Below are positions 1 to 5,549 of a stretch of DNA of 5,549 nucleotides, piece by piece; position 1 is the stretch's first letter; each line of letters begins with the position of its first letter. Origin of the DNA: CAYPOY01 sp964412395 (GTDB taxonomy: Bacteria; Chloroflexota; Anaerolineae; B4-G1); the NCBI GenBank assembly GCA_964412395.1, contig CAYPOY010000342.1, forward strand, positions 1 through 5,549, written 5' to 3'. The notes beneath the pieces are model-generated. The model was not told the DNA's origin, did not search any database, and worked only from the letters and a program-made list of their open reading frames with translations. Both the position numbers and the translations under genes were made by a program.

Positions 1-1
1 A

Positions 2-1855
2 TCGCTGGTGGTCGCCATCTCCCCCACCACCCATTCGGTGATGGATTGCAACGTCGGCGGGCATTATGGGCCACTTCTCAAGTTCGCCGGGTGGGACGCC
101 ATCGAGGTCCAGGGGAAGGCGGAGCGGGACGTCATCGTCGTGGTTGATGGCCCCAACGGGCGCGTCACGATTGAGGAAGCGCCCGACGCGCCGGTGGACA
201 CCCATCTCCTGGGCCACTGGCTCATCGAGCAGATGGCGGAGAAGGAGGAAGATCGCTACTTTATGTCCAGCGTCACCGCCGGGACCGGGGCCGAGAACAC
301 GTTCATCGGCTGCCTCAACTTCAGCTTCTACGACCGCCGCCGGAAGGCCCCCCGCTACAAGCAGGCGGGACGAGGCGGCATCGGCACTGTCTTCCGCGAC
401 AAGCGGATCAAGGCGCTGGTGGTGCGTAGCGACCCGGTGCGGGGGGACTCCAACCACCCGGCCGACCCGGCGCGTATTGCCCGCGTCGGCGCAAAACTCC
501 ACAAGGAGATTCACGACTACGACGACCAACAGAACCGCATGCGCAAACGGGGCACCCCCTACCTGGTTCAGATTATGGACGATTACGACTTGCTGCCGGT
601 GCACAACTTCAAGTATGGCACCCACCCGGATACGCCTAAAATCAACGGGGACGTATGGGAGCAGCACTTCACCCAAGGGCTGGTCGACGGCTGTTGGTAC
701 GGCTGTACCCTCTCCTGTTCCCACGCAGTGGATGGCTACACCGTCCGCACTGGCCCCTACAAGGGCCAGACTGTCATCGTGGATGGCCCCGAGTACGAGA
801 CCACCGCCGGGGTGGGGTCCAACTGCGGTATCTTCGCCCCTGGCGACATCCTGGAAATCAACTTCTACTGCGACACCTATGGCATGGATACCATCTCCTT
901 CGGCACTGGCACTGCCTTCGTGATGGAATGCTACGAGGCCGGTGTCCTGGATAAGGAAAAGACCGGCGGGCTGGAGCTCCACTTCGGCAACGGCGAGGCG
1001 GCCATCGAACTTTTGCACCTTATGGCCCACGGCGAGGGGTTCGGTAAGATCGCCGGGCAGGGAATTCGCCGGATGAAGCAGATTTTCGTCGAGGAGTACG
1101 GCGCTGACCCCGCTTTCCTGCAGGACATCGGCATGGAGGCCAAGGGGCTGGAGTACTCCGAGTACGTCACCAAGGAGTCCCTGGCCCAACAGGGCGGCTA
1201 TGGACTGACCAACAAGGGCCCTCAGCACGACGAGGCCTGGCTCATCTTTATGGACCAGGTGAGCAACCTCTTGCCGACTTTCGAGGACAAAGCGGAGGCG
1301 CTCCATTACTTCCCCATGTTCCGCACCTGGTTCGGCCTGTGTGGGCTGTGCAAACTCCCTTGGAATGACATCGTTCCCCTCGACAATGCCCAAACCGACG
1401 AGCCGGCCAAAATTCCTGAGCACATCCAGAACTACGTCGAACTCTTCTCCGGTGTCACTGGGCGGGAGGTCACCGAAGAGGATCTCATCACGATGTCCGA
1501 GACGGTCTACAATTTCCAGCGGGTCTTCAACCTGCGGCTGGGCTTCGGCCGGCGGGAGCACGACGCCATCCCCTACCGCTCAGTGGGGCCGGTGACCACC
1601 GAGGAGTACGAGTCGCGGGCCGAGCGGTACGACAAGCAGTTGCGGGGAATCCTGGGCCTGGACCCGGAGGGGATGACCACTGAGGCAAAGGCGGCCGCGC
1701 TGCGGAAGTACCGGGAGGAGCAGTACCAAAAACTGATAGACGCTGTCTACGAGCGGCGCGGCTGGGCCTCCGACGGTGTGCCCAAGGTCGAGACGCTGAA
1801 GCGGCTGGGAATTGATTTCCCCGAGATCGTGGCCGTCGTTCAACGGTATCTGTAG
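2..1855 (+). CDS. Aldehyde:ferredoxin oxidoreductase family protein (tungsten/molybdenum enzyme), 5'-truncated
   Basis: The reading frame is open from base 2, so the true start lies before the window; roughly 80-90 N-terminal residues are missing by comparison with the family. About 617 residues remain, which makes the full protein nearer 700 residues, the size of E. coli YdhV rather than the 605-residue Pyrococcus AOR. Numbering from the GTG at 8, the family block NVGGHYGPLLKFAGWDAI lies near residues 15-32, the pterin-contacting AGRGGIG at 120-126, a first DxxG(L/M)D motif (DTYGMD) at 289-294 followed by TISFG, and a candidate Fe-S ligand set Cys229, Cys233, Cys237 plus Cys448 (GLCGLC, 443-448). 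Known members bind a bis-pterin W or Mo cofactor and one [4Fe-4S] cluster in the cytoplasm and oxidise aldehydes or related substrates with ferredoxin. The substrate here cannot be told. The C-x3-C spacing and the missing Asp in the second pterin motif are atypical. It ends in TAG, with a hairpin and a zinc-ribbon gene just downstream. Family assignment is firm; subfamily is open. Confidence 0.93.
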   Translation, partial: SLVVAISPTTHSVMDCNVGGHYGPLLKFAGWDAIEVQGKAERDVIVVVDGPNGRVTIEEAPDAPVDTHLLGHWLIEQMAEKEEDRYFMSSVTAGTGAENTFIGCLNFSFYDRRRKAPRYKQAGRGGIGTVFRDKRIKALVVRSDPVRGDSNHPADPARIARVGAKLHKEIHDYDDQQNRMRKRGTPYLVQIMDDYDLLPVHNFKYGTHPDTPKINGDVWEQHFTQGLVDGCWYGCTLSCSHAVDGYTVRTGPYKGQTVIVDGPEYETTAGVGSNCGIFAPGDILEINFYCDTYGMDTISFGTGTAFVMECYEAGVLDKEKTGGLELHFGNGEAAIELLHLMAHGEGFGKIAGQGIRRMKQIFVEEYGADPAFLQDIGMEAKGLEYSEYVTKESLAQQGGYGLTNKGPQHDEAWLIFMDQVSNLLPTFEDKAEALHYFPMFRTWFGLCGLCKLPWNDIVPLDNAQTDEPAKIPEHIQNYVELFSGVTGREVTEEDLITMSETVYNFQRVFNLRLGFGRREHDAIPYRSVGPVTTEEYESRAERYDKQLRGILGLDPEGMTTEAKAAALRKYREEQYQKLIDAVYERRGWASDGVPKVETLKRLGIDFPEIVAVVQRYL

Positions 1856-1867
1856 CGGTATCTGTGG
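1844..1867 (+). repeat. 12-bp tandem duplication spanning the AOR stop codon
   Basis: CGGTATCTGTAG (1844-1855) is followed directly by CGGTATCTGTGG (1856-1867), 11 of 12 bases identical. The first copy holds the last codons and the amber stop of the oxidoreductase gene; the second copy has TGG where the first has TAG. It looks like a replication-slippage duplication. Because the unit is 12 bp, the reading frame is the same in both copies. Confidence 0.8.
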
Positions 1868-1890
1868 GGGCGCGGTAACCGCGCCCCTGC
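1864..1890 (+). other. GC-rich perfect hairpin between AOR and zinc-ribbon genes
   Basis: GGGGCGCGG (1867-1875) and CCGCGCCCC (1879-1887) form a perfect 9-bp stem around a TAA loop. Three further pairs (G-U, U-G, G-C) are possible outside it, reaching 1864-1890. No T-run follows, and the Shine-Dalgarno of the next gene begins only five bases after the stem, so it is not a canonical rho-independent terminator. It may be a dispersed palindromic repeat, an mRNA-stabilising element, or a partial attenuator between the two genes. Confidence 0.65.
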
Positions 1891-1906
1891 ATTTGGAGAA
1901 ATAGGT

Positions 1907-2092
1907 ATGTCGGAAATACCCGCAGTTGAGAAAAGAGACGTCGTTCCTGTTTGCCCGCACTGTTCGGAAGAACTACGCACCGTGTGGTTCCGTGTGATCG
2001 CAGCTCAGTTCGGGAACAGGTATATATACTTTTGTCCCGCTTGTAAGAAGGTGCTGGGGGTCAGCCATCGAAAAGGATTCTGGATGGGTTAG
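1907..2092 (+). CDS. Small zinc-ribbon-like protein (61 aa)
   Basis: This short protein carries two Cys-x2-Cys knuckles, CPHC at residues 16-19 and CPAC at 43-46. They are 23 residues apart, the spacing of a four-cysteine zinc ribbon or rubredoxin-like metal site. The segment between is aromatic and hydrophobic (VWFRVIAAQFGNRYIYF), and the tail ends GVSHRKGFWMG. The ATG at 1907 is supported by GGAG at 1895-1898, 8 nt upstream. It lies 51 nt after the oxidoreductase stop in the same orientation and, unusually, in the same reading frame. No signal peptide or membrane segment is seen. An accessory role for the oxidoreductase (metal or electron handling) is only a guess from position; a general nucleic-acid or protein-binding ribbon is equally possible. 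The gene looks real because of its Shine-Dalgarno and paired cysteine motifs. Confidence 0.8.
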   Translation: MSEIPAVEKRDVVPVCPHCSEELRTVWFRVIAAQFGNRYIYFCPACKKVLGVSHRKGFWMG

Positions 2093-2117
2093 CCAATTCA
2101 AAGAGCAGGGAGCCGCC

Positions 2118-2366
2118 GTGCGCGAGACTCTCTCCGGCTATGTCCGGGCCGCCGCCGTCGTGGAACGGGAACGGATGGAGCGCCTGGCCCGGATGACGCC
2201 GGAGGAGGCGCGCCCCATCTACGACGACCTCTGTCGGTCCTGGGCCACCTGGGGACAGACCTCGGCTGAAGATGCTCTGGAGCGGCTAGAGCAATGGCGG
2301 CTGGAGACGCTGATCGCCGTGAGGGAAGCGATGGCCTGCCTGGCGCGGAGGGAAGGCGGTGAATGA
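2118..2366 (+). CDS. Hypothetical helical protein (82 aa)
   Basis: The start is GTG with a strong Shine-Dalgarno, GGGAG at 2108-2112, 5 nt upstream. The protein is rich in charged residues and Ala/Leu/Glu/Arg and should be almost entirely alpha-helical. Recognisable stretches are RAAAVVERERMERLARMTPEE (about residues 10-30), YDDLCRSW (35-42), and a C-terminal helix with LERLEQWRLETLIAVREAMA. There are no cysteine pairs, signal peptide or membrane segments. The stop overlaps the start region of a following open frame (GTG at 2359, ATG at 2363), an arrangement typical of translationally coupled gene pairs. I recall similar small proteins encoded just before nucleotidyltransferase-like genes in Chloroflexota, suggesting one half of a two-gene module, possibly toxin-antitoxin-like. 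That is memory and inference, not something shown here, since the partner is destroyed. It could also be an orphan without function. Confidence 0.7.
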   Translation: MRETLSGYVRAAAVVERERMERLARMTPEEARPIYDDLCRSWATWGQTSAEDALERLEQWRLETLIAVREAMACLARREGGE

Positions 2367-2400
2367 GCAGGAGCGCGCAGTCTGGGAACTCCACGCCTCA
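2359..2400 (+). pseudogene. Truncated N-terminus of a gene coupled to the 82-aa gene
   Basis: A GTG at 2359 overlaps the 3' end of the preceding gene by 8 bp and opens MNEQERAVWELHA, a plausible natural N-terminus. After about residue 14 the sequence no longer looks like protein of this frame: from about 2426 onwards the minus strand carries a FemABX remnant instead. The formal open frame runs on to 2598, but that part is antisense to the remnant and is compositionally odd (Ser/Arg-rich). A deletion therefore probably removed the body of the gene. The identity is unknown; a nucleotidyltransferase partner is a weak guess from memory of similar gene pairs. Confidence 0.4.
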
Positions 2401-2425
2401 AGGGTGAACAAGGCAAGCCCAACAT

Positions 2426-2585
2426 CCGCACGTTGTAGCGCGTCTTCGATTTCATCGCCGCCAGGATCGCGTCTTCGTCGGGGGAAATGTCTACGATACT
2501 GCGACTTGAGCGCGCCCCAGGGACTGGTCTGGAGGACGTGGGCTTCGGGACGTGCCGTGACGAAGCGGTCCCAGTCATCGGGTAC
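2426..2585 (-). pseudogene. FemABX-type peptidyltransferase remnant (N-terminal fragments)
   Basis: Read on the minus strand, one frame gives DDWDRFVTARPEAHVLQTSP followed by WGALKSQYR (from 2579 to about 2490). The next frame continues with IVDISPDEDAILAAMKSKTR and then YNVR (2497 to 2426). Both resemble blocks of the FemABX/methicillin-resistance family: the N-terminal motif with LQ-S-WG-LK, and the D-S-(E/D)-ILA-MK-KTRYN-R motif that in intact proteins lies roughly a hundred residues later. The intervening part is missing and the frame changes at the join, so an internal deletion is indicated. All C-terminal sequence after YNVR is absent, replaced by the truncated plus-strand gene. Intact relatives use aminoacyl-tRNA to add residues to peptidoglycan precursors or act as related acyl-aminoacyl transferases. 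This copy cannot be functional. Confidence 0.72.
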
Positions 2586-3219
2586 GATGCCGCACTAGCC
2601 TGAAGATCTGGTGCTGGGCACTGGGAGGCATGTCCATCTCGTAATAGGGTCGCCAGCGGCGGCCGAGGCTCCGCACGACGACGCGGCGCAGGATGGCCTG
2701 ATAGCCCAGAGGTCGCAGCCGGGGCTAGACCAGCAGTCCCCACGCCGACCTGGGCCGACCCGCGCTGTAGCGATCGTTCATCCGGTCCCACAGCCGCTCG
2801 ACCGGCTCAGGGCTGTAATAGCGCGTTTTTATGAGCGTCATCCCAGCGTCGGCCAGAATGTCACGCCATTCGTCGGGCGCGTGGTAATGGTGATGCTCTA
2901 GCTACATGTCCACAGCGGCCGCGTACCGCTCGGTTTGCTCCGCGTTTCCGGCTTCCATCGCTCGGATATATCAGCCTGTCACCACAACCCAGGTCGAGCA
3001 GAGGGCGCTCGTACCGCTCCTCCGCCGCCACGCGCAACTCGACCGCCCGCCACAGCGCTACGGGCGGGGCGAACCAGTACGTCGTCAATAACTCGGTGAG
3101 GTAGTCTCGTGTCCGTGTCTCATAGGGGCAGTATGCCGCAGGCGGCGTAGAGCGTCAAAGGGGAAACCCCCGGCGTCCCTGTAGTCGGCGGCAGGGGCTG
3201 TGGCAAACGCTGGTTTCAT
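2575..3219 (-). pseudogene. Class I SAM-dependent methyltransferase, decayed
   Basis: The minus strand begins with ATG at 3219-3217, preceded closely by GGGAGG (3227-3222), and reads MKPAFATAPAADYRDAGGFP, FDALRR. Between about 3154 and 3120 the frame shifts and continues with TRDYLTELLTTYWFAPPVAL and on to LLDLGCGD (ending 2978), the glycine-rich SAM-binding motif I. At about 2970 the central Rossmann part is missing (of the order of 100 residues) and the frame shifts back to give AMEAGNAEQTERYAAAVDM. An amber stop (2904-2902) follows, then LEHHHYHAPDEWRDILADAG and further sequence to GLLV, a second amber (2727-2725), and PRLRPLGYQAILRRVVVRSL up to the natural TGA at 2577-2575. Both ambers sit where Gln (CAG) would fit, as expected from C-to-T decay. 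The remaining 645 bp compare with roughly 950-1000 bp expected. Its 3' end overlaps the FemABX remnant, suggesting both once formed one minus-strand operon. Confidence 0.8.
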
Positions 3220-3268
3220 TGCCTCCCGCTAGTACCAATATCCCATAGAAGATTCCAACTCTTTGTGG

Positions 3269-3274
3269 TATACT
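3269..3274 (+). promoter_or_regulatory. Possible -10 box (TATACT) for the HTH/transporter genes
   Basis: TATACT matches the sigma-70 -10 consensus (TATAAT) at five of six bases and sits in the most AT-rich part of the window, upstream of the HTH gene. No good -35 hexamer is seen 16-18 bp before it, so the call rests on the -10 and the location. It would place the 13-bp repeats and the palindromic structure in the 5' untranslated region. The sequence GTATAC here is itself palindromic, so a promoter in either direction is conceivable. Confidence 0.3.
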
Positions 3275-3293
3275 ATGATCGCTTGTGTTGTTT

Positions 3294-3319
3294 AGTATTG
3301 TTAACCAGTATCGTTAACT
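3294..3319 (+). repeat. Tandem 13-bp repeat, each copy containing GTTAAC
   Basis: AGTATTGTTAACC (3294-3306) is followed at once by AGTATCGTTAACT (3307-3319), 11 of 13 bases identical. Each unit includes the 6-bp palindrome GTTAAC (3300-3305 and 3313-3318), so the centres are 13 bp apart. Such spaced palindromes near a promoter are typical of operator sites. Which protein would bind is unknown; the adjacent HTH gene product is a candidate. Confidence 0.6.
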
Positions 3320-3324
3320 AGTCC

Positions 3325-3415
3325 CAGTAGATCCAATTTTGCTCGGCCTGGATCGCCAGATCCAGGCCAAAAGCAGGGATTTGGCAATCCCCTCAGAGCA
3401 ATTTTGGATCCACTG
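3325..3415 (+). other. Nested inverted repeat forming a three-way-junction-like structure
   Basis: Outer arms 3325-3344 and 3396-3415 pair at 17 of 20 positions (mismatches 3329/3411, 3337/3403 and 3338/3402). Inside lie two perfect hairpins: GGCCTGGATC (3345-3354) with GATCCAGGCC (3359-3368) around a 4-nt loop, and GGGATT (3376-3381) with AATCCC (3386-3391) around TGGC. The first inner hairpin abuts the outer left arm directly. The element ends 20 nt before the ATG of the HTH gene. No T-run follows it. It may be a structured mRNA leader, a protein-binding site, a small non-autonomous mobile element, or a recombination or replication site. The sequence does not decide among these. Confidence 0.65.
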
Positions 3416-3435
3416 AGTCTCACTGAGGGCATATT

Positions 3436-3681
3436 ATGTCCGCCTTATCTGCAAACTTGCTGGAGGAGCAAGCCTTTCTCACGCCTCAAGAGGTCTCGGC
3501 ATTGCTACGGGTTTCTGCCCAAACGGTGCGCCGCTGGATCAAGGAAGGAACACTGCCGGCGTACAAGGTCGGCCGGGCCTGGCGGATCAAAGAGCTTGAC
3601 CTCAATAGATGGCTTGACAGGCATCGGAATGTCACAACGGCTGGCAACCAGGGGGGTCGCTTGGCAGGAGCACAGACGTAG
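3436..3681 (+). CDS. Excisionase/MerR-like helix-turn-helix DNA-binding protein (81 aa)
   Basis: Residues 14-60 form a complete excisionase-family (HTH_17 / MerR-like winged helix) domain. FLTPQEVSALLRVSAQTVRR (14-33) gives the two HTH helices, WIKEGTLPAYKVGRAWRI (34-51) the wing, and KELDLNRWL (52-60) the final helix. The last 20 residues are polar and unstructured-looking. The ATG at 3436 has GAGGG at 3425-3429, 6 nt upstream. Proteins of this type either act as small transcriptional regulators or as directionality factors for site-specific recombinases. No integrase or transposase is in the window, so a regulator is the more economical reading. It lies just downstream of the palindromic element and the 13-bp repeats, which are natural candidate targets. 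The transporter gene starts 96 nt after its stop, in the same direction and without an obvious terminator between, so co-transcription is possible. Confidence 0.85.
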   Translation: MSALSANLLEEQAFLTPQEVSALLRVSAQTVRRWIKEGTLPAYKVGRAWRIKELDLNRWLDRHRNVTTAGNQGGRLAGAQT

Positions 3682-3766
3682 GGGGCAGTATAGGCTCCGA
3701 CCTGCAGGTTACACACAATGTCAAAGGGATTGGCCGGGAAGCGCGAGAACGGTACGGCGGGATCTC

Positions 3767-3770
3767 GGAG
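3767..3770 (+). promoter_or_regulatory. Shine-Dalgarno deciding the transporter start
   Basis: GGAG at 3767-3770 lies 7 nt before the ATG at 3778. The upstream in-frame ATG at 3718 has no comparable site, and the 20 extra residues it would add are polar and unlike a GPH transporter N-terminus. The start at 3778 is therefore preferred. Confidence 0.6.
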
Positions 3771-3777
3771 TTCTGTC

Positions 3778-5135
3778 ATGGTGCAAACAATCTTGACTAG
3801 CAATGTAACTTCCATCACAGATGGACAATATCCACCTGTGAGAGCCGACTTATGCTACGCCATGATAACGTTGGGGAGCGCGGCCATCTGGTCCGTTCTC
3901 AGCGGCTGGCTCTTATACTTCTACCTGCCGCCAGAGGGAGAGGGAATCGTGCTGGTGCCGGCGGCACTCTACGGTGTGGCGATGTTCGTCACTCGCGCCG
4001 TTAACGCCATCATTGCCCCACCCATCGGATATTTGTCCGACCGAACCAGCAGCCGGTGGGGTCGCCGGCTTCCCTTCATGTTTGTCTCCGCACTGCCTAT
4101 GTTGATCTTTTTCGTCCTGCTGTGGATACCGCCGGTACAAGGCGAGTCCTTATGGAACCTGGTCTACCTGGCGCTGGTATTTGCGCTTTACAACGTCGCC
4201 TATAGCTTTAATCAGATTCCATATACGGCTCTGTTACCCGAACTTGCGCTTACCGACCATCATCGCGTGCGGATGTCGGCCTGGTCTGCCAGCTTCTTCC
4301 TGGTGGGTATGGTCCTGAGTGGCCTTGCCGGCCCGGTCATCGAAAACGTGGGGTACACAACTACGGCGCTGATTTACGCTGGCTTCACGTTGCCACTTTT
4401 TTATCTGCCCTTTCTCGTGTTGCGTGAGCAACCGGGGCGACAGATTGCCACGACGGAACGACTGGACTTCCGGCAGGGCCTCGCGGCTATGTTGCGCAAC
4501 CGGGCTTTCCTGGTCATGACCGCGACCGGAATATTCTATTGGAGCGTCACGACTTTTGTCCAGGGTGTGATACCATTCATCGTCACCGAAATCTGTCTGT
4601 TGACCAAAACGGACACGTTATACTTCTACGTCCCGGCATTGCTGGCTTCGTTGACGTGTTATCCACTGGTGATGTGGCTCTCGGGTCGGTTAGGTAAGTG
4701 GGTTGTCTTCTCTGGGTCGCTGTTAGCGTCGGCGATCGTGCTACCCGGACTGATGCTCATCGGCGATTGGCTCCCCGTGACGTTGAAGGCCCAGGGCATC
4801 ACCTGGATCACACTGCAGGCCATTGCGATGTCCGGCGTCACGATGTTACCGCCCGCCTTCGGCGCCGAGATCACCGACTACGATGCGACGTTGACGGGCC
4901 AGCGCCGCGAGGGCACGTACTACGCCACCTGGGGATTGCTCGATCAGGTGATCAACGGCGCGGCAGCAGCGGCATTGCCGTTACTATTGCTGCTAGGCCG
5001 CAGCCACTTCGACCCGCATGGCCCTCTCGGAGTGCGGATGACCGGTGTCGTAGGCGGCGTCATGATGTTTGCCGCCTTCCTGATCTTTCTGAATTACCCG
5101 CTCAGGCGCCGCCCGTTGTCACCAGGAGATCAATC

Positions 5136-5139
<4 letters not shown>
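3778..5139 (+). CDS. GPH-family (MelB-like) MFS sugar transporter
   Basis: The 453-residue protein has the length and about 12 hydrophobic segments expected of glycoside-pentoside-hexuronide:cation symporters in the inner membrane. Signature features are GYLSDRTSSRWGRRLPF (84-100), matching the loop 2-3 motif of MelB (D-R-T-x-S-R-W-G); YNVAYSFNQIPYTALLPELA (138-157), equivalent to MelB helix IV; HRVRMSAWSASFFLVGMVLS in the following loop and helix; and EITDYD near residues 363-368, corresponding to the MelB region around IVDYGEY. The known family couples uptake of sugars or glycosides to H+, Na+ or Li+. Here the three MelB cation-site aspartates (55, 59, 124) align by eye with Asn76, Ala80 and Gln146, and the helix XI lysine (377) with Asn393, so coupling may differ. 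The substrate cannot be predicted. The stop overlaps the next ATG by 4 bp. Base composition is less GC-rich than in the oxidoreductase gene. Confidence 0.9.

Positions 5140-5549
<410 letters not shown>

Noticed and set aside
66..923. 285-codon plus-strand open frame inside the oxidoreductase gene
   Set aside because: Low-complexity Ser/Thr/Arg/Ala translation is the usual +1 shadow of a GC-rich gene; the frame starting at base 2 carries all AOR motifs.
1864..1890. Rho-independent terminator between AOR and zinc-ribbon genes
   Set aside because: The stem is strong but no U-tract follows, and the next gene's ribosome binding site begins five bases later.
2219..2791. 190-codon open frame on the minus strand
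   Set aside because: It is a composite: only the part near 2497-2426 matches a real family (FemABX), while the rest is out of frame with the methyltransferase tail or antisense to the 82-residue gene. It is not one protein.
2611..2901. 96-codon plus-strand open frame
   Set aside because: It is antisense to the methyltransferase pseudogene blocks, has no Shine-Dalgarno and no recognisable protein pattern.
2725..2904. Amber codon reassignment (TAG read as Gln) to rescue the methyltransferase
   Set aside because: Both ambers fit Gln positions, but the same gene also has a frameshift and a large deletion removing the SAM-binding core, so ordinary pseudogene decay explains them.
3411..3427. CACTGAG direct repeat (3411-3417 and 3421-3427) as an attachment site
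   Set aside because: Seven bases is too short to support this and no integrase is present; the second copy forms part of the HTH gene's ribosome binding region.
3718..3777. Upstream ATG as the transporter start
   Set aside because: It lacks a ribosome binding site and adds 20 polar residues unlike the family; the ATG at 3778 has GGAG 7 nt upstream.
3404..3796. 130-codon plus-strand open frame
   Set aside because: It overlaps the well-supported HTH gene in another frame and has Arg/Ser/Cys-rich composition typical of an out-of-frame shadow.

Overview
This looks like one end of a metagenomic contig from a GC-rich bacterium. The style of several proteins (a long tungsten-type AOR, a small helical 82-residue protein, and FemABX and methyltransferase remnants) reminds me of Chloroflexota (Anaerolineae/Caldilineae-like). 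That is an impression from recalled family members, not a demonstrated assignment. The last 51 bases are an unbroken run of G that is most likely a sequencing artefact, so the natural sequence effectively ends at 5498.

Left part (1-2366), plus strand: the 5'-truncated gene for an aldehyde:ferredoxin oxidoreductase (AOR) family enzyme; a short GC-rich hairpin; a 61-residue zinc-ribbon-like protein; and an 82-residue protein of unknown function. All are co-directional and closely spaced, so they could be co-transcribed. A further plus-strand gene starts in overlap with the 82-residue gene at 2359 but loses its identity after about 14 codons.

Middle part (about 2400-3220): this contains no intact gene. 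Reading the minus strand by eye shows two decayed genes. One is a class I SAM-dependent methyltransferase (3219 down to 2575) with a frameshift, a large internal deletion and two in-frame amber stops. The other is the N-terminal remnant of a FemABX-type peptidyltransferase (about 2585 down to 2426) with an internal deletion and a frame change. The remnant runs into the truncated plus-strand gene, so this is a gene graveyard formed by several deletions.

Right part (3220-5498), plus strand: an AT-richer intergenic region with a possible -10 box, a 13-bp tandem repeat carrying GTTAAC twice, and a nested inverted-repeat structure of about 91 nt. It is followed by a small excisionase/MerR-like helix-turn-helix gene, a GPH-family (MelB-like) MFS transporter, and the start of a gene resembling a GNAT acetyltransferase that overlaps the transporter by 4 bp. 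The last two genes are probably translationally coupled. The HTH protein and the repeats are candidates for local regulation, but the sequence does not prove it.

The points most worth a second look are the nested palindrome upstream of the HTH gene, the loss of all three MelB cation-site aspartates in the transporter, the altered cysteine and pterin motifs in the AOR, and the unannotated pseudogenes. I found no convincing new defence or mobile system.
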